NCBI RefSeq assembly: GCF_003335085.1
Contig: NZ_QPEJ01000015.1
Location: 275,912-339,911 of the forward strand
Length of the DNA: 64,000 nt
Source of the DNA: Polaribacter sp. WD7
GTDB taxonomy: Bacteria > Bacteroidota > Bacteroidia > Flavobacteriales > Flavobacteriaceae
Direction: 5' to 3'
Below, piece by piece: positions 18,584 to 28,191 of this stretch (positions within the stretch are counted from its first letter, which is position 1; each line of letters opens with the position of its first letter). Position numbers and translations under genes: made by a program. Below the pieces are notes generated by a model, which saw nothing but the letters and a program-made list of their open reading frames with translations, did no database searches and had not been told where the DNA came from.

Positions 18584-19918
18584 ATGGAAAATAACAAAAT
18601 AGCTGTTGGTTTAGATATTGGTACCACCAAAATTGTTGCAATGATTGGTCGTAAAAACGAATACGATAAAATAGAGGTTGTTGGTATTGGTAAAGCAAAA
18701 AGTTTAGGGGTAAAGAGAGGAGTTGTAAGTAACATTACACAAACCATACAATCTATTCAACAAGCAGTAGATGAGGCAGAAAGTGTATCTGGTATTAAAA
18801 TAGAAGAAGTTGTAGTAGGTATTGCAGGACAACACATTAGAAGTTTACACCATAGTGATTACATTACTAGAAATAATGCAGATGAAGTTATTGAAGACTC
18901 AGATATAGACGATTTGGTAAACCAAGTTCATAAATTGGTAATGCTACCAGGAGAAGAAATTATTCATGTATTACCACAAGAGTTTAAAGTAGATTCTCAG
19001 GCAGATATTAAAGAACCTATAGGAATGTACGGAGGGCGTTTGGAGGCTAACTTTCATGTAGTGGTCGGTCAAGTCTCTTCTATCAGAAATATTGGACGTT
19101 GCGTAAAAAGTGCAGGTTTAGGTTTAAATGAAATTACATTAGAGCCCTTGGCATCTGCATCTGCAGTACTAAGTCAAGAAGAAAAAGAAGCTGGAGTAGC
19201 ATTGATAGATATAGGAGGAGGTACAACAGACTTGGCAATTTTTAAAGACGGCATTATTAGACATACGGCGGTAATTCCTTTTGGAGGAAATGTAATTACA
19301 GATGATATTAAAGAAGGATGCTCTATTATAGAAAAGCAAGCAGAATTGTTGAAAATTAAATTTGGTTCTGCGTGGCCAGGAGAAAATAAAGAAACAGAAA
19401 TTGTTTCTATTCCTGGATTAAGAGGTAGAGAGCCCAAAGAAATTACTTTAAAAAATTTATCAAAAATTATACATGCAAGAGTTCAAGAAATTATAGAACA
19501 TGTGTATTTAGAAATAAAAAATTACGGACATGAAACTGCAAAAGGAAAGTTAATTGCAGGTATCGTGTTAACAGGAGGAGGCTCTCAATTAAAGCATCTA
19601 AGACAATTAGTAGAATACATTACAGGTATGGATGCAAGAATTGGTTTTCCTAATGAACATTTGGCTGGCGATTCTGATGAGACACTGTCTAGCCCCTCTT
19701 ACGCAACAGCTGTAGGTTTGTTAATGGAAGGTTTAGAAAGGTATACTAAAGATGAAATAGAAGAAGAGGTAGTGGAGGCCGAAGAAACATCAGAAAACAT
19801 AGAAGAAGAGTCTATAGAAGAAACACCTGTAGTAGAAGAAAAACCAAAACGAAAAAAGAAATCGTTTTTTGAAAAGTTTACAGAAGGTCTTAAAGACTTT
19901 TTAGACAACGCAGAATAA
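18584..19918 (+). CDS. ftsA: Cell division protein FtsA
   Basis: An actin-like ATPase of 444 residues: phosphate-1 AVGLDIGTTKIVAMIG, the 1C domain at about 85-165, phosphate-2 ALIDIGGGTTDLAIF and the adenosine motif IVLTGGGSQLKHL. After an acidic linker (EEEVVEAEETSENIEEES...) the C-terminus KKKSFFEKFTEGLKDFL is an amphipathic helix that would tether FtsZ to the membrane. It starts 6 nt after ftsQ; ftsZ follows after 48 nt. Confidence 0.97.
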   Translation: MENNKIAVGLDIGTTKIVAMIGRKNEYDKIEVVGIGKAKSLGVKRGVVSNITQTIQSIQQAVDEAESVSGIKIEEVVVGIAGQHIRSLHHSDYITRNNADEVIEDSDIDDLVNQVHKLVMLPGEEIIHVLPQEFKVDSQADIKEPIGMYGGRLEANFHVVVGQVSSIRNIGRCVKSAGLGLNEITLEPLASASAVLSQEEKEAGVALIDIGGGTTDLAIFKDGIIRHTAVIPFGGNVITDDIKEGCSIIEKQAELLKIKFGSAWPGENKETEIVSIPGLRGREPKEITLKNLSKIIHARVQEIIEHVYLEIKNYGHETAKGKLIAGIVLTGGGSQLKHLRQLVEYITGMDARIGFPNEHLAGDSDETLSSPSYATAVGLLMEGLERYTKDEIEEEVVEAEETSENIEEESIEETPVVEEKPKRKKKSFFEKFTEGLKDFLDNAE

Positions 19919-19966
19919 GAAAAATAAAAAAATATATAACAATCATTAAAAAAGATAAACGTTATT

Positions 19967-21847
19967 ATGAGCGCAGAATTTGATAACATTTTATTTGATA
20001 TGCCAAAAACACAATCTAATACTATTAAAGTAATTGGTGTTGGAGGTGGAGGTAGTAATGCTGTAAATCACATGTTTAAACAGCATATTAAGGGCGTAGA
20101 TTTTGTAATCTGTAATACAGATGCACAAGCTTTAGAAAACAGTCCTATTCCAAACAAAATTCAACTAGGAGCAAACTTGACTTCTGGATTAGGTGCAGGT
20201 GCAAATCCAGAAATTGGAGCACAAGCGGCCAAAGAAAGTATGCAAGAAATTCAGCAGATGTTAAATACCCAAACTAAAATGGTATTTATTACAGCTGGTA
20301 TGGGAGGAGGTACAGGTACAGGAGCAGCCCCAATTATAGCAAAAATAGCTAAAGATATGGATATTCTTACCGTAGGAATTGTAACCATGCCTTTTGCATT
20401 TGAAGGAAGAATGCGCTCTAAACAAGCTCAACTAGGAATCGACCAACTGCGCCAAAATGTAGATTCTTTAATTGTAATTAACAATAATAAATTACGAGAA
20501 GTTTATGGTAACCTTGGGTTTAAAGCCGGTTTTTCTAAAGCTGATGAAGTTTTGTCTACTGCGTCTAAAGGTATTGCAGAAGTTATTACGCATCACTATA
20601 AGCAAAACATTGACTTGCATGATGCAAAAACTGTTTTATCTAATAGCGGAACAGCCATTATGGGGTCTGCAAGAGAAGAAGGTCAAAATAGAGCAAAAAA
20701 TGCAATTGTAAAGGCTTTAGATTCTCCTTTATTAAATGACAATAAGATTACAGGAGCAAAAAACGTATTGTTGCTAATCGTATCTGGAACCAATGAAGTT
20801 ACTTTAGATGAAATTGGAGAAATTAATGATTTTATACAAGATGAAGCTGGTTATGATGCTAACATCATTATGGGTATAGGAGAAGATGAGGAATTGGGTG
20901 ATGCAATTGCTGTAACAGTGGTGGCTACTGGTTTTGCTGCAGATCAACAAAGTACAATAACTAATACAGAGGTAAAGAAAATAGTACACACTTTAGAAGA
21001 CGAGCAAAAAGCTACATACAATTTTGGTGAGCAAAAAGTTACAAAATCGCCCGCTTTAGATCAGCCATTAACAATTCAAAAAGAAGAAAAAATTGTACAC
21101 ACTTTAGAAGATATAACAGAAGATGTTAAACCAAAAACAACTGAAGCAATAGAAGACTTAAGTGTAATTTTTGATGAAGTAGTGGTCGAGAATGTTTCTG
21201 AGGATGACTTTGTCATTACAGATATGACACCTGAAAAAGTAGAGGAAGTTCAAGAAGAACAAACTCACGTTCAAGCAGATTTGATGTTTGATTTACCATT
21301 ACATTCAGAAAATGAAGTAAAAGAGAACGAAGTTCGTTATAATTTATCAGACAAAGAAGATTTAAATAATATAGAAGTTCATCAACCAGAAGAAATTACT
21401 TTAGAGACCAAAGAGATAGAAACTCGTTATGTTTTAGAAGATTTTGATGCTAAACCTACTATAGGTAAAAGCTCTAGTATCTCAGCACAAAAAAAAGATA
21501 TAGAAGATGAGATTCAATTTGAACTAAAAAGTACAGTAAGAGATACAGAAACACAAGACGTTGATACTTATAAAAGTGATGAGGTTTCGCCTTTGGATTT
21601 AACGATTAGTGAATTGCAAAAAAGAGCAGAAGAGCGTCGTAAAAAAATGAAGGGATTCAACTACAAGTTTAATGATCAGCTTAACAAAAATATTGATGAG
21701 ATTGAGCGCCAACCAGCATATAAACGTTTGGGTGTAGACCTAGAAGCTAATGCAGCAATAAGTAAAGCTAAAACATCCATTCAAAAAGACACTGATGATT
21801 TGGGGCTAAAATCAAACAATTCATTTTTGCATGATAATGTAGATTAA
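19967..21847 (+). CDS. ftsZ: Cell division protein FtsZ with long C-terminal linker
   Basis: The tubulin-like core covers about residues 1-330 with [14 protein letters not shown], the GTP signature [13 protein letters not shown] and the T7 synergy loop. With 626 residues it is about 240 longer than E. coli FtsZ. The excess is an acidic, probably disordered linker that holds four copies of a short motif: IVHTLED at 339-345 and 376-382, VRYNLSD at 456-462, TRYVLED at 486-492. The end ([21 protein letters not shown]...) has a conserved flavobacterial block, then a short tail. It is the last gene of the cluster and is followed by a terminator. Confidence 0.97.
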   Translation: MSAEFDNILFDMPKTQSNTIKVIGVGGGGSNAVNHMFKQHIKGVDFVICNTDAQALENSPIPNKIQLGANLTSGLGAGANPEIGAQAAKESMQEIQQMLNTQTKMVFITAGMGGGTGTGAAPIIAKIAKDMDILTVGIVTMPFAFEGRMRSKQAQLGIDQLRQNVDSLIVINNNKLREVYGNLGFKAGFSKADEVLSTASKGIAEVITHHYKQNIDLHDAKTVLSNSGTAIMGSAREEGQNRAKNAIVKALDSPLLNDNKITGAKNVLLLIVSGTNEVTLDEIGEINDFIQDEAGYDANIIMGIGEDEELGDAIAVTVVATGFAADQQSTITNTEVKKIVHTLEDEQKATYNFGEQKVTKSPALDQPLTIQKEEKIVHTLEDITEDVKPKTTEAIEDLSVIFDEVVVENVSEDDFVITDMTPEKVEEVQEEQTHVQADLMFDLPLHSENEVKENEVRYNLSDKEDLNNIEVHQPEEITLETKEIETRYVLEDFDAKPTIGKSSSISAQKKDIEDEIQFELKSTVRDTETQDVDTYKSDEVSPLDLTISELQKRAEERRKKMKGFNYKFNDQLNKNIDEIERQPAYKRLGVDLEANAAISKAKTSIQKDTDDLGLKSNNSFLHDNVD

Positions 21848-21868
21848 TAAAAAAAGTAGTAAAAGTAT

Positions 21869-21902
21869 AAAAAAGCCACATCAATTTTGATGTGGCTTTT
21901 TT
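21869..21902 (+). terminator. Rho-independent terminator of the dcw cluster
   Basis: AAAAAGCCACATCA and its exact complement TGATGTGGCTTTTT flank a 4-nt loop and end in a run of six or more T, 22 nt after the ftsZ stop. Confidence 0.9.
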
Positions 21903-21994
21903 GTGTAAAACGGTTTATCGAATAAACCAGTACCATTAGTCGATACTTAAAAGTCAAGAAGCAAAATACAAGAAATTAACTTCTTTTCTAATCT

Positions 21995-22002
21995 TACATT
22001 TG
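21995..22002 (+). promoter_or_regulatory. -7 promoter element of the T9SS cargo gene
   Basis: TACATTTG matches the TAnnTTTG consensus 16 nt before the ATG at 22019, downstream of the ftsZ terminator. No good -33 TTTG is seen. Confidence 0.4.
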
Positions 22003-22018
22003 TCTAAAATCTAAAAAA

Positions 22019-24625
22019 ATGAAACTAAAAGTACAAGACAGAAAGACAGCTACGATATCTATTTTTATACTATTAATAGGGTTGTTTAATTATGCTCAAG
22101 AAGCTCCATTCAATTGCGATTATAACGCATATTTATTTCAATACAATGATATTTACGCTTTAGATCTCGCTTCAGGAAATTCATATTTAGTTAAAGAAAA
22201 TGTAACTACTGGAAACGTAAATGCTGTTGGATATAATCCTGCAGATGGTTACATCTGGGGTTCGTTATCAACGCCATCAAGATCTATAGTAAGAATAGGA
22301 AAAAATTTTAATACACAAGTATTTTACATTCCAGAGCTTCCAACAAGTAATAGATATGTGGGAGATGTAAGAGAAGATGGTATATACTATTTAAAACCAG
22401 GAGGAAGTACCTATTATTTGGTAGATATAAATCCCAACTCTTCAAATTATGGTAAATTCCAAGAAACCAAAACCTTAACGCAAAATTTAAATATTCATGA
22501 TTGGGCATTTAATGCGGTAGACGGAATGTTGTATACTGTTGAAAAGAAAACCAATAACTTATATAGAATAGACCCAGAATCTGGAGATGTTTTAAATTTA
22601 GGAATTGTACCTATTTTGGAAGGCTTGAATTATACTTTCGGAGCTGTATATTTTGATGTAGAAGGTAGGTTTTATGTATCTGCAAATCAAACAGGAACAG
22701 TGTATGTAATTAATGATGTTCAAAACTTAGAATTGGGTTCTTCTATAGTTTCTAATTTATTTGCTTTTGGACCATCTAGTAGTTTAAATGACGGAGCAAG
22801 ATGTCCTACAGCACCTGTACCTCAAGAAGATTGTGTAAATGGTATTGATGATGATGGAGATGGCTTAACAGATTGTGATGACCCAGCATGTTCTGGTATT
22901 GCAGAATGTCCTACAATAGATTTAGAAGTTTCTACAGGAAATGATGGAGGTTTGGAGAGTAATGATAGGCTATCCAGCTTAATTAATAAAAGAAATTATT
23001 TAAGAAGTAAATCTAACTATACATTTAACAAAGCTCACGCAAAAAAAGTCGTGAAGACTAAAAGCTATAAAAAAACAGCATCAAAGTCATCAGAATTTAC
23101 CTTAAAAGATTTAATTCCTTTAGATATTATACCTGGTACAGAAGCAATAGAATCATCTCCTGCAGATTTATTAACAATTACAAATGCCACAGAACTTTTT
23201 TCGGTAGATTATGTAAAAGAAGACAAAACCATTGCTGTTATTTTGGCGACCAAAACAGAAAACGGAGTTTATGAACATACAAAATATATTTGTGATCGTT
23301 TATTAGGTGCAGAATTACTATCGGTTTCTACTATAGAAATAAAAGGACAAACGTTTATAAAGTCTATCATTAAAAATAGAGATGGCTCTAAAGAATTTGT
23401 GTTGAGTTTTTCAGGAAGATTGTCTCAAGACAATAATAATTTTTTAATAGAAAGCCATTGGAACATTGATAAATACACAGCCAACCAAACGTTTTATAAT
23501 TTTCAAATATGGACAAATAAAGTAGATGACTTAATTACACTTGGTGCAGAAGCGTTAGAATTATTTGAAACCCAAAAAACGATTACAGCATATCATATTT
23601 CTACTCCACCACCAGTTTTTGTAAAGAAAGGAAAGTATGTAGACGGAGCTTTAGAGTTAGAAATTATAAACACAAATAAAACGCAAAATATTGTTTTTGA
23701 TGCTGGTTTTAAAAGAACAGAATCTTCACAAACAGAGTACTCAAACAAAACTATTGCTCTTGATGGAAATTATATTACGACGTTAAGAATTAATACAGGA
23801 AACATTTTTGATATCGGTTTTAGAATTGAAAATGACAAAAACCAAACTCCAGATGATTTGTTTATGTCTGATGGACCTTGGGGTGTAGATGATTCCTCTG
23901 AAGATACCACAATTGATGCTTTTTTAATCTCTCAAAATGAGCAATTGTATGCTGGAAACGGTTATAGAGTAGAAAGAAACATTGCACTTAAAGCTACTAC
24001 AAAATCTTATGTAGCTGCTTACAGAGCATTTACACCTAGATTTAAAGCTGTAGACTTATCTGATTTTGATGTATTAGAATTTGATGCTAGCGGAACAGGA
24101 ACTATAGAAATCACTATCATAAAAGAAACTATTGCTGAATGGAAAAATCAATTTAAAACAACGGTAACATTGGATGATAATGAAAGTCATTACGCTATTC
24201 CTCTAGCGCATTTTAAGTCTTCGTTGATAGATAATATAGACTTAAAAGATGCAGTAAGTATTGTGTTTACAATGTCATCAAACGGAGTTGATGTAGTAAG
24301 CAAAGAAATGAACTTAAAAAATATTGATTTTTATAAACAAGTATTAAGTACTGGTGATGCTGTTTTTAATGAGAACGAAACAATAGTATATCCTAATCCT
24401 TTACAAATGAGTTCAGAATTGAGTTTTTATTCAGAAATAGCCACTACTTCAACATTAGAAATTTACAATTTAGCAGGAGTTTTAATAAAGAGTATAGTTG
24501 TAGAAGTAGAAATTGGAAATAACAGTATTCAGATATTTAGAGATAATTTAAAATCAGGATTGTATTTGATGAAGCTTTCTAACAAGTTTAGAAATTATAC
24601 TGTTAAAAAATTGGTGGTAAATTAA
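22019..24625 (+). CDS. Secreted protein with T9SS type A sorting domain
   Basis: 868 residues. A signal peptide (TISIFILLIGLFNYAQ) is followed by a repeated beta region at about 30-265 that reads like a DUF6923/beta-propeller-like domain (IYALDLASGNS, YNPADGYIWG, LYRIDPESGDVLNLG). At 271-298 lies an Asp-rich, cysteine-flanked spacer (CVNGIDDDGDGLTDCDDPAC) that probably binds calcium. The middle domain (about 300-780) is unassigned. The last 85 residues begin with VYPNPLQ and end with GLYLMKLSNKFRNYTVKKLVVN, the type A T9SS signal, so the protein should be exported through the outer membrane. Function unknown. Confidence 0.88.
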   Translation: MKLKVQDRKTATISIFILLIGLFNYAQEAPFNCDYNAYLFQYNDIYALDLASGNSYLVKENVTTGNVNAVGYNPADGYIWGSLSTPSRSIVRIGKNFNTQVFYIPELPTSNRYVGDVREDGIYYLKPGGSTYYLVDINPNSSNYGKFQETKTLTQNLNIHDWAFNAVDGMLYTVEKKTNNLYRIDPESGDVLNLGIVPILEGLNYTFGAVYFDVEGRFYVSANQTGTVYVINDVQNLELGSSIVSNLFAFGPSSSLNDGARCPTAPVPQEDCVNGIDDDGDGLTDCDDPACSGIAECPTIDLEVSTGNDGGLESNDRLSSLINKRNYLRSKSNYTFNKAHAKKVVKTKSYKKTASKSSEFTLKDLIPLDIIPGTEAIESSPADLLTITNATELFSVDYVKEDKTIAVILATKTENGVYEHTKYICDRLLGAELLSVSTIEIKGQTFIKSIIKNRDGSKEFVLSFSGRLSQDNNNFLIESHWNIDKYTANQTFYNFQIWTNKVDDLITLGAEALELFETQKTITAYHISTPPPVFVKKGKYVDGALELEIINTNKTQNIVFDAGFKRTESSQTEYSNKTIALDGNYITTLRINTGNIFDIGFRIENDKNQTPDDLFMSDGPWGVDDSSEDTTIDAFLISQNEQLYAGNGYRVERNIALKATTKSYVAAYRAFTPRFKAVDLSDFDVLEFDASGTGTIEITIIKETIAEWKNQFKTTVTLDDNESHYAIPLAHFKSSLIDNIDLKDAVSIVFTMSSNGVDVVSKEMNLKNIDFYKQVLSTGDAVFNENETIVYPNPLQMSSELSFYSEIATTSTLEIYNLAGVLIKSIVVEVEIGNNSIQIFRDNLKSGLYLMKLSNKFRNYTVKKLVVN

Positions 24626-24660
24626 TAGTTGCTTTATTTTTTGAGTTTATGGTTTTATAT

Positions 24661-24698
24661 AAAAGCTGACAATTTTATTGTTGGCTTTTATTTTTTTT
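24661..24698 (+). terminator. Terminator after the T9SS cargo gene
   Basis: AAAAGCTGACAA (24661-24672) pairs with TTGTTGGCTTTT (24678-24689) using two G-U pairs, and is followed by a T tract. Confidence 0.65.
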
Positions 24699-24819
24699 CT
24701 CCTTCTCGTAAACCATGAATACTGTAAATTGTTGTTTTATAGAGAGTTTGTGAATTTTAGTTGTGTAACATTTTGAAATGGGTGTCGTCTACTTTATATA
24801 ATCAATAAAACCAAACATG

Positions 24820-25032
24820 ATGACATATTTACAAAAACAACCAGTAATTGAAAGAGGAATTCTAACATCTTCTTACAAAAGAGAAATCAAATATCAATCT
24901 CACAAAATTAAATCTAAATCTATTTCTCAAATGAAATCGATGATATTTAATCAACCCAATTTAGAAAGTCAAACAGGAACAATCTTAAGAGTTTCATTGT
25001 TTTTGGCTGCAATTATTATGATGATATCATAA
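24820..25032 (+). CDS. Small membrane-anchored hypothetical protein
   Basis: A 70-residue lysine- and serine-rich protein (an ATG one codon earlier is equally possible) with a single C-terminal hydrophobic segment, ILRVSLFLAAIIMMIS, so a tail-anchored topology is likely. I recognise no family. It has its own terminator directly at its stop, which supports that it is a real transcription unit, but expression is unproven. Confidence 0.5.
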   Translation: MTYLQKQPVIERGILTSSYKREIKYQSHKIKSKSISQMKSMIFNQPNLESQTGTILRVSLFLAAIIMMIS

Positions 25033-25063
25033 AAAATCCCAAAGCATTGGCTTTGGGATTTTT
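25031..25063. terminator. Bidirectional terminator
   Basis: AAAAATCCCAAAGC and GGCTTTGGGATTTTT form an 11-12 bp stem with A and T tracts on either side. It serves the small plus-strand gene at 24820 and the minus-strand aminotransferase ending at 25088. Confidence 0.85.
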
Positions 25064-25087
25064 AAAATAGTAGATAAAGCAATAAGG

Positions 25088-26275
25088 TTAACTCAATGCT
25101 TCTTTTATTCTTTTAATAGCTTCTCTAATTTGTAATTCTGAGGCTGCATAAGAAATTCTAATACAATCAGGAGCACCAAAAGCTTCACCGGTAACAGTAG
25201 CTACGTTTGCTTTTTCTAATAAAAATAAAGAAAAATCGCTTGCGTTATTTATGGTAATGCCATCGATAGTTTTTCCGAAGAATGCAGATACATCAGGAAA
25301 AACATAAAAAGCCCCATCAGGTACATTTACTTTAAAGCCATCAATTTCTCTAAGTAAATCAATAACAATACCTCTTCTGGTTTTAAATTCGTCAACCATA
25401 TATTGTATTTTACTAACAGGTGCTAAAACAGCAGTAATTGCAGCTCTTTGTGCAATACAGTTTGTACCCGAAGTAATTTGTCCTTGCATTTTAGTACACG
25501 CTTTCGCTATCCATTCAGGAGCTCCTATATATCCAATTCTCCATCCTGTCATTGCAAATGCTTTTGCCAAACCGTTTACAGTAATGGTTCTATCATATAA
25601 ACTATCAATAGCAGCTAAACTAAAAGGTTTTGTTTCATAGTTGATGTGCTCATAAATTTCATCAGACATGATGTAAATTTGAGGGTGTTTTTCTAAAACA
25701 GCAGCTAGTGCTTGATACTCTTCTTTTGTATAAATAACACCACTTGGGTTATTTGGAGAGTTAAATAAAATTAACTTTGTTTTAGGAGTAATTGCAGCTT
25801 CTAGTTGTGCTGGAGTAATTTTAAAGTTAGCTTCTATGGATGAAGGAATTTCTATGGATTTTGCTTCACAAAGTGTAGCAATAGCAGAGTAACTAACCCA
25901 GTAAGGACAAGGTAATAAAACTTCATCTCCGGGGTTAAGCAATACCTGCATTACGTTTGCAATAGATTGTTTAGCTCCTGTAGATACTACAATTTGGCTA
26001 GGTTTGTACTCAATAGCATTATCTCTTTTAAATTTTGTACAAATAGCTTCTTTTAATTCTAAATAACCATCTACAGGTGTATAAGAATTGTAATCTTGAT
26101 GAATTGCTTCTACTGCAGCCTCTTTAATAAAATCTGGTGTATTAAAATCAGGTTCTCCTAAGCTTAAGCCAATGATATCTTTACCTTCTGCTCTTAATTC
26201 TCTTGCTTTTGCAGCCATTGCCAAGGTTTGAGACGCTGGCAAACTGTTAATTCTGTCCGATAATGGATGTGACAT
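25088..26275 (-). CDS. PLP-dependent aminotransferase class I (aspartate aminotransferase type)
   Basis: A fold-type I aminotransferase of 395 residues. Seen are STGAKQSIANVMQ (PLP phosphate pocket), NSPNNPSGVIY with the conserved Asn, SDEIYEHINY (Asp and Tyr contacting PLP), Lys238 in VNGLAKAFAMTGWRIGY as Schiff-base residue, and the substrate-binding Arg in CIRISYAAS. This is the subgroup Ib of aspartate aminotransferases that also includes aromatic and prephenate aminotransferases. It lies 26 nt behind the desaturase gene and probably shares its transcript. Confidence 0.93.
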   Translation of the reverse strand: MSHPLSDRINSLPASQTLAMAAKARELRAEGKDIIGLSLGEPDFNTPDFIKEAAVEAIHQDYNSYTPVDGYLELKEAICTKFKRDNAIEYKPSQIVVSTGAKQSIANVMQVLLNPGDEVLLPCPYWVSYSAIATLCEAKSIEIPSSIEANFKITPAQLEAAITPKTKLILFNSPNNPSGVIYTKEEYQALAAVLEKHPQIYIMSDEIYEHINYETKPFSLAAIDSLYDRTITVNGLAKAFAMTGWRIGYIGAPEWIAKACTKMQGQITSGTNCIAQRAAITAVLAPVSKIQYMVDEFKTRRGIVIDLLREIDGFKVNVPDGAFYVFPDVSAFFGKTIDGITINNASDFSLFLLEKANVATVTGEAFGAPDCIRISYAASELQIREAIKRIKEALS

Positions 26276-26301
26276 TTTTTATAAATTGTTGTTATTTGTG
26301 T

Positions 26302-27396
26302 TTATTGTGCTAATTCTGGTTTTTTTCCTAAAACGCCTAAGTGTCTAAAGTGTTCTATAATTGCTCTACGTGTAGTTTTGTATTCATTATAGGGTAAATT
26401 AAACTCTTTTGCGGTTTCTTTTACAATTTTAGCCAATTTACTATAATGAACGTGAGAAATATGCGGAAAAATATGATGTTCAACTTGATGGTTTAGACCT
26501 CCTGTATAGAAATTTACTAACCAATTACTAGGGGCAAAGTTAGATGTTGTGTATAGTTGATGGACTGCCCAAGTGTGTTCTAAGTTTCCGTTTTTATCTG
26601 GTACAGGCATTTCAGTTTTTGGTACAATATGAGCCAATTGAAAAACCAAGCTCAAAATCATACCAGCTGTATAATGCATTACAAAAAAACCTATAAGAAC
26701 TTTCCACCAGGAAATATCTAAAACTAATATTGGCAAAACAATCCAAAGAAAATAATATGCAATTTTAGAAACCACTAGTTTTGTCCATTCTGTAGCAGGG
26801 TTCGGAAACTCTCCATAAGACAGCTTACGCTTTAAATACCTGCGCATTTGTTTAATGTCTGTAGTAATTGCCCAATTTATAGTTAATAAACCGTATAGAA
26901 ATACCGAATAATATTTTTGAAATTTGTGAAAATTAAACCACTTTGAGTGTTGTGAAAAACGAATAATTCTTCCGGCATCAATATCTTCATCATGATCTTT
27001 TATATTGGTAAATGTATGGTGTAATACGTTGTGTTGTACTTTCCAATTGTAAACGTTACCTGCTAAAATGTAAATACTTCCGCCCATTAGTTTGTTAACC
27101 CATTTTCTTTTAGAAAAAGATTCGTGGTTTGCATCATGCATAACGTTCATTCCAACACCAGCCATTCCTATTCCTGTAAGTACCATTAATAAAACCATTA
27201 TCCATTGTGGCATAGTAACGGTTAAAATGAGTGCAAAAGGAATTAAAAATAATGAAAACATAATAACGGCTTTGGTGTATAACTTCCAATTACCAGTTCT
27301 TTTAATATCGTTTTCTTTAAAGTAAGAGTTCACTCTTTTGTTTAAAGTTCTAAAAAACTTTGCTTTGTCTACTCTAGAGAAATTTAATGTCTTCAT
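26302..27396 (-). CDS. Membrane fatty acid desaturase
   Basis: 364 residues with three histidine boxes: HDANHE at 87-92, HNVLHH at 122-127 and NHQVEHH near 305. These bind the di-iron centre of acyl-lipid/acyl-CoA desaturases. Two hydrophobic pairs (about 43-85 and 205-250) form the membrane helices. The third box, QVEHH, is the form typical of front-end type desaturases, but no cytochrome b5 domain is attached, so the electron donor must be separate. It adjusts membrane fluidity, a likely need in a cold marine habitat (inference). Confidence 0.93.
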   Translation of the reverse strand: MKTLNFSRVDKAKFFRTLNKRVNSYFKENDIKRTGNWKLYTKAVIMFSLFLIPFALILTVTMPQWIMVLLMVLTGIGMAGVGMNVMHDANHESFSKRKWVNKLMGGSIYILAGNVYNWKVQHNVLHHTFTNIKDHDEDIDAGRIIRFSQHSKWFNFHKFQKYYSVFLYGLLTINWAITTDIKQMRRYLKRKLSYGEFPNPATEWTKLVVSKIAYYFLWIVLPILVLDISWWKVLIGFFVMHYTAGMILSLVFQLAHIVPKTEMPVPDKNGNLEHTWAVHQLYTTSNFAPSNWLVNFYTGGLNHQVEHHIFPHISHVHYSKLAKIVKETAKEFNLPYNEYKTTRRAIIEHFRHLGVLGKKPELAQ

Positions 27397-27414
27397 GAAT
27401 TAATTTAATGTTTG

Positions 27415-27422
27415 CAAAAATA
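27415..27422 (-). promoter_or_regulatory. -7 promoter element of the desaturase gene
   Basis: On the minus strand TATTTTTG lies 18 nt before the desaturase ATG. A convincing -33 element is not seen. Confidence 0.4.
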
Positions 27423-27488
27423 GTTTATTTAAAATAGCTTTATATGATAAACGTCAGTTTTTGTTAAGAATTGTTTGTTTCAAAAGCC

Positions 27489-27496
27489 TATTTTTG
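27489..27496 (+). promoter_or_regulatory. -7 promoter element of rsmG
   Basis: TATTTTTG lies 18 nt before the rsmG ATG at 27515. It supports that start over the upstream TTG at 27461, which would fall before the transcription start. Confidence 0.45.
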
Positions 27497-27514
27497 CATC
27501 AATATTTTACACAT

Positions 27515-28150
27515 ATGCAGATAATACACAAATATTTTAAAAATTTAACAGAAAACCAAATAGCACAATTTGCAAAACTGCAAGAGTTGTATAAAGATTG
27601 GAATTTAAAAATAAACGTGGTTTCTAGAAAAGATATAGATGAGTTGTATTTAAGACACGTGTTACACTCTTTAGGAATAGCTAAAGTAATGCAATTTAAG
27701 CCAAATACAAAAGTAATGGATGTTGGAACAGGAGGGGGGTTTCCTGGTATTCCACTAGCCATCTTATTTCCAGAAACAGAATTTCATTTGGTAGATTCTA
27801 TTGGAAAAAAAATAAAAGTGGTAAATGAAGTTGTTGCTGGTTTGGGGCTAGAAAACGTAAAAACAACCCACGGAAGAGTAGAAGAAGTAAAAGAAACTTA
27901 TGATTTTATAGTAAGTAGAGCTGTGGCACAAATGGAAACTTTTGTAAGATGGACAAAAGGTAAAATTTCTAAAAAACAACACCACGATTTAAAAAATGGT
28001 ATTCTATATTTAAAAGGAGGAGATCTCACAGAAGAACTACAAAAATATACATCAGCTACGATTTACGATTTGCCAAATTATTTTGATGAACCATTTTTTG
28101 AAACTAAAAAAGTAGTACACCTGGGTATGAAATATGTGGGCGGAAAGTAA
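27515..28150 (+). CDS. rsmG: 16S rRNA (guanine(527)-N(7))-methyltransferase RsmG
   Basis: 211 residues starting MQIIHKYFKNLTENQ. The N-terminal WNLKINVVSRKD and RHVLHSLGIA, the SAM loop VMDVGTGGGFPGIPLAILFP and the late motif VSRAVAQMETFVRW are standard for RsmG (GidB). It makes m7G527 in the 530 loop of 16S rRNA; loss gives low-level streptomycin resistance in other bacteria. The longer reading from TTG 27461 adds 18 residues without homology, so I use the ATG. Confidence 0.96.
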   Translation: MQIIHKYFKNLTENQIAQFAKLQELYKDWNLKINVVSRKDIDELYLRHVLHSLGIAKVMQFKPNTKVMDVGTGGGFPGIPLAILFPETEFHLVDSIGKKIKVVNEVVAGLGLENVKTTHGRVEEVKETYDFIVSRAVAQMETFVRWTKGKISKKQHHDLKNGILYLKGGDLTEELQKYTSATIYDLPNYFDEPFFETKKVVHLGMKYVGGK

Positions 28151-28191
28151 AATTTCATTATTTTTATATACTAATTCAAAAAAAAACGACT

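Noticed and set aside
27461..27514. 18-residue N-terminal extension of RsmG from TTG
   Set aside because: The -7 box at 27489-27496 lies inside the extension, so the transcript starts after it.
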